Below the pieces are notes generated by a model. The model was not told where the DNA came from and ran no database searches. It saw only the letters and a program-made list of their open reading frames with translations. DNA of 17,735 bases. It comes from Firmicutes bacterium AF25-13AC (GTDB lineage: Bacteria; Bacillota; Clostridia; Lachnospirales; Lachnospiraceae). The DNA lies in the NCBI GenBank assembly GCA_003478935.1, contig QUFP01000054.1, forward strand, positions 1 to 17,735, read 5' to 3'. The position numbers and the translations under genes were made by a program. The first letter of the stretch is position 1. The number at the start of each line of letters is the position of its first letter. Below, one piece after another: positions 7,763 through 15,760 of the stretch.

Positions 7763-8371
7763 TCAGTCAGGAGTTCTTGCTTTCACGCAGTTAAGAAACG
7801 CCTGATGAATGCGTGTGTCTGGATCCAATTCCGGATGAAATGCAAATGCAAACTGATTCTTGTAGCGTACTCCCACGATACGGTTATTCACAACGGCAAG
7901 GATTTGACCATTACCAGAAGCAAGCGCATACTTATCCATTTCTACAACGTATGGTGCGCGGATAAAGGTCATCGGGACAGCACCTATGCCTGCGACATCT
8001 GCTTCTGCATGAAAACTTGCTAACTGTCTTCCGTAAGCATTTCTTCTGACACGGACAGGCAGTGTGCCCAAATATGAATCTGGCTGCCCAGCAATTTGCC
8101 CATCAATAGAAGAAGCAAGAAGAATCATTCCAGCGCAGGTTGAAAGGACGGGTAAACCGCTTTCGATCTGCTTTTTTAATGGCTCAAACATGCCAAGCTC
8201 TTTTAATAGTTTTCCTTGGACTGTACTCTCACCGCCCGGAAGAATCAGTCCGTCATAGTGTTTTTTTAAATCATCTGCCTGCCGTAACTCGATGTAGTCA
8301 GCACCAAGCGAGCGGATCATTTTTTCATGCTCTGCAAAGGCACCCTGCAGAGCGAGAACTGCAATTGTCAT
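7763..8371 (-). CDS. pdxT: Pyridoxal 5'-phosphate synthase, glutaminase subunit PdxT
   Basis: Releases ammonia from glutamine and passes it to PdxS for pyridoxal phosphate synthesis. The 202-residue protein is of normal length and carries the class-I glutaminase landmarks: the GGEST loop at 46-50, the nucleophile Cys79 in STCAGMILLA, and the His179/Glu181 pair in FHPEL. The N-terminus [16 protein letters not shown] is typical. Its ATG overlaps the pdxS stop codon by one base (TAATG), giving tight translational coupling for a complex that needs equal amounts of both subunits. It is cytoplasmic. Confidence 0.97.
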   Translation of the reverse strand: MTIAVLALQGAFAEHEKMIRSLGADYIELRQADDLKKHYDGLILPGGESTVQGKLLKELGMFEPLKKQIESGLPVLSTCAGMILLASSIDGQIAGQPDSYLGTLPVRVRRNAYGRQLASFHAEADVAGIGAVPMTFIRAPYVVEMDKYALASGNGQILAVVNNRIVGVRYKNQFAFAFHPELDPDTRIHQAFLNCVKARTPD

Positions 8372-9270
8372 TATTTACCTCTTTCAGCCATTAAAAGTGC
8401 GATTTCCTGTTCATTGATACCGACCATAGCTTCGCCAAGATCAGCAGAAAGCTCAGCAATCATCTTTGCATCAGTGTAGTTAGTGACAGCCTTTACTATC
8501 GCAGCGGCACGCTTTGCCGGATTTCCAGACTTAAAGATACCAGAGCCAACGAACACACCCTCAGCGCCAAGCTGCATCATAAGAGCAGCATCGGCCGGAG
8601 TTGCGACACCGCCAGCAGCAAAGTTGACAACTGGAAGGCGACCATTTTTGTGAACATACAAAACAAGATCATAAGGAACCTGCAGCACCTTTGCAGCCTC
8701 AAACAATTCATCCTCGCGCATAGAGGTCAGCTTTTGAATCTCGCTGTTCATCTTTCTCATATGGCGAACAGCCTGCACGATATCACCAGTTCCAGGCTCA
8801 CCCTTAGTACGAATCATAGAAGCACCCTCATTGATACGGCGAAGTGCCTCACCCAAATCCTTAGCACCGCAGACAAACGGAACACTGAAATTTCTCTTAT
8901 TTATATGGTATACATCATCAGCCGGTGAAAGAACTTCACTTTCATCAATGTAGTCGATGTCGATTGCCTCAAGTACCTGCGCCTCAACAAAATGGCCGAT
9001 ACGGCATTTAGCCATAACAGGGATGGAAACAGCTTCCTGAATACCACGAATCATCTTTGGGTCGCTCATACGGGAAACACCGCCGGCTGCGCGTATATCA
9101 GCCGGGATACGCTCAAGTGCCATAACAGCACATGCACCAGCAGCCTCCGCAATGCGTGCCTGTTCCGGTGTCGTAACATCCATAATAACGCCGCCCTTTA
9201 GCATCTGGGCTAGCTCCTTATTTAATTTATAACGTTCAGTTGCAGTAACGGAAGTATTTGTTGTATTCAT
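8371..9270 (-). CDS. pdxS: Pyridoxal 5'-phosphate synthase, lyase subunit PdxS
   Basis: Makes pyridoxal phosphate from ribose 5-phosphate (or ribulose 5-phosphate), glyceraldehyde 3-phosphate and the ammonia supplied by PdxT, in the DXP-independent pathway. The 299-residue barrel protein shows [17 protein letters not shown] (Asp31), [10 protein letters not shown] (Lys88, the first catalytic lysine) and [10 protein letters not shown] (Lys156, the second lysine). I place the start at ATG 9268-9270, with AAGGAGA just upstream. An in-frame extension to 9351 has no ribosome site, is unlike the family and would run through the promoter. The first gene of a pdxS-pdxT operon, it is divergent from a PdxR-type regulator. 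Confidence 0.97.
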   Translation of the reverse strand: MNTTNTSVTATERYKLNKELAQMLKGGVIMDVTTPEQARIAEAAGACAVMALERIPADIRAAGGVSRMSDPKMIRGIQEAVSIPVMAKCRIGHFVEAQVLEAIDIDYIDESEVLSPADDVYHINKRNFSVPFVCGAKDLGEALRRINEGASMIRTKGEPGTGDIVQAVRHMRKMNSEIQKLTSMREDELFEAAKVLQVPYDLVLYVHKNGRLPVVNFAAGGVATPADAALMMQLGAEGVFVGSGIFKSGNPAKRAAAIVKAVTNYTDAKMIAELSADLGEAMVGINEQEIALLMAERGK

Positions 9271-9315
9271 AGTGAGATTCTCCTTTTCCAAAGCTTTACT
9301 TTTGACTTGCCTTGC

Positions 9316-9338
9316 ATTATACTGACAAAGTGGACATA
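9316..9338 (-). promoter_or_regulatory. pdxST promoter and candidate PdxR operator
   Basis: On the minus strand a consensus TATAAT occupies 9316-9321, about 46 bases before the pdxS start. On the plus strand AAAGTGGACATA lies at 9327-9338, inside the spacer of that promoter. It closely resembles the AAAGTGG(A/T)-CTA motif described for PdxR (MocR-type) regulators. TGGACA at 9331-9336 could also be a -35 for the divergent regulator gene, so bound protein would affect both directions. I see one clear site. A second, weaker half-site is possible but not convincing. Confidence 0.6.
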
Positions 9339-9394
9339 AGAAAATCCCCAAAATAAATATATTCAGTAAGGTCAGATTGGAGGAAAAAGATCAG

Positions 9395-10834
9395 ATGTTG
9401 ACATATAATTTAACCGCGACAGGGTCAGATTCACTTTATGAATCACTTTATAAATGCATCAAAAACGACATTTTGCAAGGAAAATTGTGCGCTGGTGAGA
9501 AGCTGCCCTCAAAACGCAGTTTTGCGAAAAATCTGGGTATAAGTGTAATTACCGTGGAGAATGCCTACGGTCAGCTTTCGGATGAAGGTTATATTTATTC
9601 GATGCCAAAACGCGGCTTTTATGTGTCAGATATTGATCTGGTGGCAAATCCAAATACAAGCGCGAAAACAAGTGCAGATACAAATTTGTTTGATGACTCT
9701 GCTAGCATTGCCTGCTCTCCTTACTTTGCCGATTTTTCCAGCAATCAGACCGACAGTGAAATTTTTCCATTTACCATCTGGACGAAGACTGTGCGAAGTG
9801 TGTTAAACGATAACCGTATTCAATTGATGATCAACCCGCCCTGCGGCGGCATCCTGCCTCTTCGTAATGCAATCGCCCGCTATTTAAGGAATTTTCGAGG
9901 TATGCAGGTCGCACCGCATCAGATTATCATTGGTGCCGGAACGGAATATCTCTACGGCCTTTTGATTCAACTCCTTGGAAAAAATTTGATATATGGCGTG
10001 GAAAATCCAGGTTATCATAAGATCGGTAAAATCTGCAAGAGCATGGGCGTGACCTATCGCCATGTCGATATGGATGAGTCTGGTGTGTCTATTCACGAAT
10101 TAGAGGAAAAGAAAATTGATATCATTCACACCTCGCCGTCCCATCATTTTCCAACTGGTCTTGTCATGCCAGTCAGTCGTCGCTATGAGCTGCTCGGTTG
10201 GGCGGCAAAGGAAAAAGAGCGCTACATTATAGAGGATGACTATGACAGCGAGCTTCGTTTAAGCGGAAAACCATTTCCAACGCTGCAAAGCATCGACATT
10301 TCTGGTAAGGTAATTTACACCAACACATTTACGAAAACACTTGCATCCACGGTGCGCATCAGTTACATGGTGCTTCCAGAGGATTTAGCGACACGCTTTT
10401 ACAATGAGCTTTCCTTTTATTCCTGTACAGTATCCAATTTCGAGCAGTACACGCTGGCTGAGTTTATGGAAAATGGAAGTTTTGAAAAGCATATAAATAG
10501 ACTAAGAAATTATTATCAGAACAAGCGAGATGCGATCCTAAAAGAGCTAAAAAGCGGTTCAATCGGAAAATATATCACGATACAAGAGGAAGAAGCAGGA
10601 GTGCATTTTCTTATGCATATCCAGTCGGACTGCACAGAGGCAGAGATTGTCGAAAAGGCAAAGGCAGGCGGAGTAAAGCTAGATCCGCTGTCGCGCTACT
10701 ATATAAAGAACACAGAAAAGCATGAACAAAACGGACAGGAGAATCCGTATGAGAATACTTATGTAATGAATTATTCTTCCGTCAATATGGAAAACATAAA
10801 GAAAGTCGTGCAGGTGCTGAGTCAACTAGGGTAA
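9395..10834 (+). CDS. pdxR: MocR-family regulator, probable PdxR
   Basis: 479-residue fusion of a GntR-type winged helix (about 13-77, with LPSKRSFAKNLGISVITVENAYGQL and RGFYV) and an aminotransferase-like domain that binds pyridoxal phosphate. The cofactor lysine is Lys314 in TNTFTKTLAS. Other fold-type-I landmarks are GAGTEYLYGLL, ENPGYHK and IIEDDYDSELR. Placed divergently from pdxST with a PdxR-like site between them, it is most likely the vitamin B6 regulator that senses pyridoxal phosphate and controls pdxST. The ATG at 9395 is preceded by GGAGGA at 9379-9384. A TTG at 9377 would lie inside the ribosome site and is rejected. The final codons run into a partial copy of the dispersed repeat, which begins within the stop codon. 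Confidence 0.88.
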   Translation: MLTYNLTATGSDSLYESLYKCIKNDILQGKLCAGEKLPSKRSFAKNLGISVITVENAYGQLSDEGYIYSMPKRGFYVSDIDLVANPNTSAKTSADTNLFDDSASIACSPYFADFSSNQTDSEIFPFTIWTKTVRSVLNDNRIQLMINPPCGGILPLRNAIARYLRNFRGMQVAPHQIIIGAGTEYLYGLLIQLLGKNLIYGVENPGYHKIGKICKSMGVTYRHVDMDESGVSIHELEEKKIDIIHTSPSHHFPTGLVMPVSRRYELLGWAAKEKERYIIEDDYDSELRLSGKPFPTLQSIDISGKVIYTNTFTKTLASTVRISYMVLPEDLATRFYNELSFYSCTVSNFEQYTLAEFMENGSFEKHINRLRNYYQNKRDAILKELKSGSIGKYITIQEEEAGVHFLMHIQSDCTEAEIVEKAKAGGVKLDPLSRYYIKNTEKHEQNGQENPYENTYVMNYSSVNMENIKKVVQVLSQLG

Positions 10835-10893
10835 CAGGTGCGGTGGCTCATTTACTTTCCCGGTGGCTTGGAAGTAAAAAACACTTAGATTTG
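10834..10893. repeat. Dispersed repeat, copy 2 (5' half only)
   Basis: Sixty bases align without gaps to 15569-15628 with five mismatches. The match then breaks off at GATTTG, and the long GACGC hairpin of the other two copies is missing. A different, perfect hairpin (10907-10945) stands in its place. It sits directly at the end of the PdxR gene. Confidence 0.85.
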
Positions 10894-10906
10894 CAGACTA
10901 TTCGAT

Positions 10907-10945
10907 TTATTATACTCATAAGAAAGTAACTTATGAGTATAATAA
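10907..10945. terminator. Perfect 16-bp hairpin between convergent pdxR and GH51 genes
   Basis: The left arm TTATTATACTCATAAG (10907-10922) and its exact reverse complement (10930-10945) enclose a 7-base loop. It is AT-rich and lacks a direct T run. It lies between two convergent genes and could stabilise or end both transcripts. Confidence 0.55.
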
Positions 10946-10951
10946 TCTAAG

Positions 10952-10970
10952 ATAAGCATTGCTTATTTTT
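10952..10970 (+). terminator. Short hairpin with T run after pdxR
   Basis: The 6-bp stem ATAAGC-ATT-GCTTAT at 10952-10966 leads straight into a T run on the plus strand, which makes it a plausible intrinsic terminator for the regulator gene. Its right arm overlaps the stop codon of the opposing GH51 gene. Confidence 0.5.
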
Positions 10971-13410
10971 TCTTTAATTTTAATACATTGACGGAAAGAC
11001 CTGGGGCAGTAAAGGTAAAACATCTGCCAGCACCAGTTAACATTGTTGTTGTATCATGAACTTGGTCTGGATTGTCAAGGGAGTTTTCAAAATCAGCTTT
11101 TCCAGTGAGCTGCAAAACCTCATACTCTGATTTTACATCACAATCTATTGAAATGCAGACTGGATCATCTGTCTCGGAGAAGTTGACAATTTTTATTATT
11201 ACACTATCGTCAGTATCAGTCGTGACAGAACACATAGATTGATAATGCGGCAGTTCAACAGTATCGATAAGTTTACCATTTAGATATAGACTGACTGCAG
11301 TTTTTGTAAGCTCATAGTGAAACTCATTATATTCTCCATAACGAAGTGAAATTTGTTTTGGCTCTGAATATTGCGTAAGGGAAATGCCGCCGCGATATAG
11401 AGCAGCAGTATTGCCTTCAACAATCCAGCGCAGAGGCTCTAGATTAAAAAGCATCCATGGATCCTTTGGATTCGGATCAGTTCGGTCATAATAGCTGAAT
11501 GGCTTTGGTGAACACAACATACCAACACCGATTCGTTTTCCTTTTTCAGCCAAAATTTGAACAGTAAAGCTGCCTTCGCGGCTTTCTACATCATTACCTA
11601 GAGCAATGCCAGGTAAAATTTGACTTCGAATTGACTGATTAGTAAATTCATCGGCATCATTTTCCTGTAAAACATATGAATCATTGTCCTGTATGGCTTT
11701 TCCATGCAGGCTTTTTGTTGGAAAAACAGGTATACTATTGAAAACAGCATTTTTCCAGGTTAATCCACAATCACCGTTGATGACAGGAAGACCATGCAGG
11801 GATAGATAAATTTTTTCGCAGGATTCTTTGGAGGAAACTACCATGTCACCGCGATTCGCACCAAATAGTTTGAAACAATAGTAGCTTGGAATAACATAGC
11901 TTCTGCTATTATCAAACATTATGAGATTTGGATACCAGGATTGGTAATGAACGTGAGAAAATAGTGGAGCATAAGAACAAAGCTTTACAACATCCTGATT
12001 TCGTTCAAAACCAACCATAAACATAGCTTCTGAGATTGCAGCGCGCAGCTGTCCCTCATAAGTTTGATTTACTGCAAATTCACCGACAAAAATGTTTGGA
12101 TTCTTGCGGCTGTAGTCATCATAAATATCAATATTTTCTGCAAAAAATTCAGGCATATTGTAATAATGATCATCTACAATATCTGTTTTTATTGTTTCGC
12201 TTCTTGTGTTGGAGACAATAATGATCTGAGGATAGCGTTCAAGCACAGCTTCTCGAATGCGATTAAAGCAAGCCTCATATTCAGTACCACTATTTTCATT
12301 GCCAATCTCTAGATATTTAAGGGAAAACGGTTCTGGATGACCCATTTTTGCACGCAGACTGCCCCAATGTGTTTGGCTTGAACCAAGTGCATATTCTAAG
12401 GCATTTAAGGTATCGTTGATAGCAAACTGCATTTGAGCTTCGTTGAAATAATAAGGACCGCGTCCCTGACAAGTCATACCACAGTTGCACACATAAAGAG
12501 CAGAAAGCTTTAAATCCTCACATAACTGCAGATACTCATGGAATCCCAGACCATTTGTAGTTCGATAGTGCCAAAGAAGCCAGTGGCTTGGACGTTCCCA
12601 AACGGGACCGACAGTATTACAGAAAAACATAGATGTTTCAAGTGTAAAGCCTTCTACGATGCAGCCGCCTGGAAAACGCAAGAATGAAGGATGCATTTGT
12701 TCAAGCTTTTCTGCAAGATCCTTGCGAAGTCCGTGACCGTGAAATGTTTCTGCAGGCATAAGAGAACAAAAGCCAAGGTAAAGGGTTCCTTTTTCCTGAC
12801 ATTGAATGGAGAAAGTAGCATTTCTTGCTGTTTCAGTGGCCAGAAATTGTGCATCATAGCGTTTCCAATTAGCATCGTTTATGATGATATCGCTGCTGCA
12901 GGATGTTTGATTATTTATTTGAATGGATACCGTCAGATGCAGTGTTTGTTCTGATTTTGCAAACAGATAGAAATTATAAGTATCTCCTTTTTCTTGATTA
13001 ATGCCATTATATCCGATGTTATAGATTTTGCCATTTTCCTCAAAATCAACTTGAAGAGAAACGCGCCGATTATCATTGAGTGTATTATCTTTATTAAGCT
13101 GCATGTTTGCATTTTCGGAATACCAGGCAGGAATTGAGGTTGGTGCAATCTTTTGTGATGCGATCCAGTCATTCATTCCCTCGCCATTGTTGAACTCATC
13201 AATCCATCCTGTTGGAGAAGTAAATGTTTTGCCATTATCGTTTGTGATACAGCCATCGGGAAGCAGAGAATCCTCAAAGGAACGATTACGAAGCATCTCT
13301 GGATACAAGCCGCCGTCACCAGCATGGCTGATATCTTCAAAAAATACGCCGTATAGATCTGGAGCGACAGGAAAACGTTTTTCCTGTGTTGAAATAGTAA
13401 GTTGACTCAT
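10963..13410 (-). CDS. GH51 alpha-L-arabinofuranosidase, intracellular
   Basis: Removes non-reducing alpha-L-arabinofuranose from arabinan or arabinoxylan oligosaccharides with retention. The 815-residue protein begins with the GH51 signature YGVFFEDISHAGDGGLYPEM at 20-39. About residues 65-220 are beta-rich and look like an inserted CBM4/9-type carbohydrate-binding domain. The catalytic barrel resumes at HPSFLRFPGG near 240-249. The acid/base is Glu372 in EIGNEN and the nucleophile is Glu444 in FVGEFAV. A C-terminal beta domain follows to residue 815. There is no signal peptide, so it should work in the cytoplasm on imported sugars. TAAGGAGG precedes the ATG. It is divergent from the GH120-like gene, and the two share the repeat-rich promoter region 13411-13590. 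Confidence 0.92.
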   Translation of the reverse strand: MSQLTISTQEKRFPVAPDLYGVFFEDISHAGDGGLYPEMLRNRSFEDSLLPDGCITNDNGKTFTSPTGWIDEFNNGEGMNDWIASQKIAPTSIPAWYSENANMQLNKDNTLNDNRRVSLQVDFEENGKIYNIGYNGINQEKGDTYNFYLFAKSEQTLHLTVSIQINNQTSCSSDIIINDANWKRYDAQFLATETARNATFSIQCQEKGTLYLGFCSLMPAETFHGHGLRKDLAEKLEQMHPSFLRFPGGCIVEGFTLETSMFFCNTVGPVWERPSHWLLWHYRTTNGLGFHEYLQLCEDLKLSALYVCNCGMTCQGRGPYYFNEAQMQFAINDTLNALEYALGSSQTHWGSLRAKMGHPEPFSLKYLEIGNENSGTEYEACFNRIREAVLERYPQIIIVSNTRSETIKTDIVDDHYYNMPEFFAENIDIYDDYSRKNPNIFVGEFAVNQTYEGQLRAAISEAMFMVGFERNQDVVKLCSYAPLFSHVHYQSWYPNLIMFDNSRSYVIPSYYCFKLFGANRGDMVVSSKESCEKIYLSLHGLPVINGDCGLTWKNAVFNSIPVFPTKSLHGKAIQDNDSYVLQENDADEFTNQSIRSQILPGIALGNDVESREGSFTVQILAEKGKRIGVGMLCSPKPFSYYDRTDPNPKDPWMLFNLEPLRWIVEGNTAALYRGGISLTQYSEPKQISLRYGEYNEFHYELTKTAVSLYLNGKLIDTVELPHYQSMCSVTTDTDDSVIIKIVNFSETDDPVCISIDCDVKSEYEVLQLTGKADFENSLDNPDQVHDTTTMLTGAGRCFTFTAPGLSVNVLKLKKK

Positions 13411-13435
13411 GATAAAAACCTCCTTATATATTTGT

Positions 13436-13478
13436 GTTACAGTCTATATAAACAGTAACATAGTTACATAGTAATACA
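13436..13478. promoter_or_regulatory. Operator-like array in the GH51/GH120 divergent promoter
   Basis: A 24-bp imperfect palindrome at 13436-13459 runs from GTTAC to GTAAC, centred on TATATA, with 10 of 12 pairs matching. It overlaps a row of three adjacent 8-bp units: GTAACATA at 13455, GTTACATA at 13463 and GTAATACA at 13471. GTAAC-ATA-GTTAC at 13455-13467 is itself a perfect palindrome. The array begins 26 bases before the GH51 start and lies about 113 bases before the GH120-like start, a good place for shared sugar-dependent control. The remaining bases to 13590 are AT-rich, with no clear gene. Confidence 0.6.
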
Positions 13479-13590
13479 ACAAAAGTATAAAATAATACAT
13501 TCTAAAATGATAAAAATAGTAGTACTATATGCCATAGTTTAACGTTTTTCTTACAATAAATCAAGTACAAAATATCAAAAAGGAGGAAAA

Positions 13591-15549
13591 ATGAAAAAAG
13601 ATATTATGTCAGTACTTCCAGATGGAAGTGAATTTGTCAGCTGGGAAATGCCGTGTAGTTATGATACGGTGATTCATGTAAATCCAGCGCATAAGATGAG
13701 TGCAGACAATAATGATGGAAGCAGTGAGGCACCACTAAAAACAATTTCAGAGGCTGCAAGGCGTGCTGTGGCAGGTACAAAGGTTGTTATTCATCAGGGT
13801 ACTTATCGCGAATGTGTTCGTCCTCAGGCTGGAGGAGAGGGACCAGAAAAAATGGTTTTATATGAAGCTGCAGGGGATGGAGATGTTGTTATAAAAGCTT
13901 CGGAAGAAGTGACTGAGTTTGAAAAAAGTACGGGCTGGATAATGGGAGAAATAGAAGGTGAGGAAAAAACTCCGATAATTTGGTGTCATCATTTAAACCC
14001 AGAGCAATTTAAAGGATATAATCCGTTTTGCGCAGTTAATATTTTGCATGACAGGTTGTTTATTGAGTATGATAAAACAGATATGACACCATATTTAAAT
14101 CGAAGAGGCATGGTATTTTGCGATGGAAAACCACTTGTACAAGTAGCCCTTTATCGTCAGATGACAGAACAGCCAGGAAGCTATTGGGTAGAAGCAAATG
14201 GTCAGACGATACATTTTCGACTGGAAAATGATGAAGACCCGAGAATGCATACGATTGAACTTACATGCCGAGAGCAATGTTTTGCACCCGAGATTCCATT
14301 TCTTTCATATATTCATGTTAAAGGAATTACTTGTGCACATGCAGCGATGGGAGCACCAGTTCCGCAACGTGGAGCTCTTTCATGCATGCGCGGTCATCAT
14401 TGGATTATTGAGAACTGCACAATTGACTGGTCAAATGCAGTTGGAATTGATATTGGAAATGAATGTTGGCATCATGATATTTTACCGGATCAGCAAATCG
14501 GATACACAATTATTAGAGGATGTCATATCAAGGATGTTGGTGTTTGCGGAATTGCAGGATTATTTGCAGAGCATGTGCTTATAGAGGACAACTTAATCGA
14601 AGGAACAGGATGGCAGAAAATGGAATTGTCCTGGGAAGCTGCGGGTATAAAACTGCATAACAGCGTGGGAAGTCTGTTTCGTCGTAATATTTTTAAACGA
14701 ACATATCGTGCCGATCATTTGTGGCTTGATTGCGGAAATGAAAATAACCGCATTACACAAAATTTGTTTTTAGATGGTATTGAGCAAAGAGAGGCAGTTT
14801 TTATTGAGTGCAGCAGAGATGAGACAAACTTGATTGATAACAATATTTTCTGGAATATAGAGGGCAGGTTTGACCAGAAAAAAATCCCGAAGGAGCCTGG
14901 TTCAAGCGGTTGGTATAAGCTGCGTGAACACGATGTGGTAAATGGATATGGTGTGTATGGTGAAGGAACTGATCATCTGTATCTTTCTAATAATTTCTTT
15001 GGAAAGTGCAGAGGTTCTGGATATTTTGCAAAGCCAGTTTCATTTCGCATGGAGCAGGATATGATGCGAGGCGGAACGGGACGTGATACTAGAATTTTTA
15101 ACAATTTTTTCTATGAATGTGGTCAGTCTGCGATTACATTTCCTACACAGCATAATGAGGCAGAAAATAACTGTTATGCAAATCAGCCTTCTGGATATTT
15201 GCGTGTAATGTATCCAGAACCAGAGGTATGCTTGGATTTAAAAACATGGAAGGAATTTTATGGTTTTGATCAGAATGGACAGACTGCCTGGGTTTCTGTT
15301 AAGGTGGATACTGAGGCATACACCATTACATTTGACGAGGCAGCTAAAAAGCCGGTCTTTTTCCATGGACAGGAAAAAAGAATAAATCTGATAGACAACG
15401 CAGAGAAGTTAAAGCCAGTATCAACAAATCCACTCACAGCAGGAGATTTCTTTGGGGAAGCTAGAGGAGAACAAAGTTTTTCAGGACCATTTATATCAAT
15501 AGAAAACAAAAAGGTGTACTTTATTGATCCAAGAAAAAAGATCTACTAA
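13591..15549 (+). CDS. Right-handed beta-helix glycosidase, GH120-like (probable beta-xylosidase)
   Basis: 652 residues with no signal peptide. The N-terminal part reads DGSSEAPLKTISEAARRAV, then VVIHQGTYRECVRP near 65-78, as in DUF1565-type beta helices. Helix coils rich in Asn and hydrophobic residues follow (for example NNIFWNIEG and IFNNFFYEC). From memory it aligns with the GH120 beta-xylosidase XylC of Thermoanaerobacterium over this N-terminus and over the region with WLD and VFVE. XylC uses Asp382 as nucleophile and Glu405 as acid/base. Here Asp380 (LWLDC) and Glu406 (AVFIEC) sit in the same motifs, 26 residues apart instead of 23. The expected role is to release xylose from xylo-oligosaccharides in the cytoplasm. 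GH120 itself or a sister family is possible. AAGGAGG precedes the ATG. Confidence 0.72.
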   Translation: MKKDIMSVLPDGSEFVSWEMPCSYDTVIHVNPAHKMSADNNDGSSEAPLKTISEAARRAVAGTKVVIHQGTYRECVRPQAGGEGPEKMVLYEAAGDGDVVIKASEEVTEFEKSTGWIMGEIEGEEKTPIIWCHHLNPEQFKGYNPFCAVNILHDRLFIEYDKTDMTPYLNRRGMVFCDGKPLVQVALYRQMTEQPGSYWVEANGQTIHFRLENDEDPRMHTIELTCREQCFAPEIPFLSYIHVKGITCAHAAMGAPVPQRGALSCMRGHHWIIENCTIDWSNAVGIDIGNECWHHDILPDQQIGYTIIRGCHIKDVGVCGIAGLFAEHVLIEDNLIEGTGWQKMELSWEAAGIKLHNSVGSLFRRNIFKRTYRADHLWLDCGNENNRITQNLFLDGIEQREAVFIECSRDETNLIDNNIFWNIEGRFDQKKIPKEPGSSGWYKLREHDVVNGYGVYGEGTDHLYLSNNFFGKCRGSGYFAKPVSFRMEQDMMRGGTGRDTRIFNNFFYECGQSAITFPTQHNEAENNCYANQPSGYLRVMYPEPEVCLDLKTWKEFYGFDQNGQTAWVSVKVDTEAYTITFDEAAKKPVFFHGQEKRINLIDNAEKLKPVSTNPLTAGDFFGEARGEQSFSGPFISIENKKVYFIDPRKKIY

Positions 15550-15568
15550 ACTATAGAAGACCATAGTG

Positions 15569-15690
15569 ACAGGTACGGTGGCTCATTTACTGTCCCTGTG
15601 GCTCAGAAGTAAAAAACACTTAGATTTGGAAATCAAATTACTTTTAAAGCGTCAGGAAAATTGTACTAAAACAATTTCTCTGACGCTTTT
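15569..15690. repeat. Dispersed repeat, copy 3 (full length)
   Basis: Starts with the imperfect palindrome ACAGGTACGGT / ACTGTCCCTGT around a 9-base loop at 15569-15599, then the conserved linker, then the long hairpin. It matches copy 1 along its whole length and copy 2 over the first 60 bases. It begins about 20 bases after the GH120-like stop codon. A frame open through it is conserved between copies 1 and 3 but has no start of its own. Confidence 0.87.
15647..15688 (+). terminator. Hairpin terminator after the GH120-like gene
   Basis: The same 18-position stem with two mismatches and 6-base loop as at 3701-3742. A run of five T (15687-15691) at the base of the stem makes this copy the better intrinsic terminator. 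It lies between convergent genes, 73 bases before the end of the GH2 gene. Confidence 0.75.
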
Positions 15691-15760
15691 TGTCGTGACT
15701 AAGTTTTTTGTAACACTTGTTAATTTCTTTAGAGGAGACATAAATTATCAAGACACATGA

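Noticed and set aside
7757..8023. Plus-strand frame opposite pdxT
   Set aside because: Antisense shadow of a well-defined pdxT gene, without a ribosome site or family resemblance.
9271..9351. N-terminal extension of PdxS
   Set aside because: It would cross the TATAAT box and operator, has no ribosome site, and is not found in the family.
12036..12312. Plus-strand frames inside the GH51 gene
   Set aside because: Antisense shadows rich in Cys, Phe and Ile, with no ribosome site, while the minus-strand gene shows clear GH51 motifs.
15566..15760. 64-codon plus-strand frame across the dispersed repeat, partly conserved in copy 1
   Set aside because: It has no ribosome site, copy 1 lacks a start codon, and the frame runs through a terminator hairpin. 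The conserved frame is better explained by DNA repeat identity.
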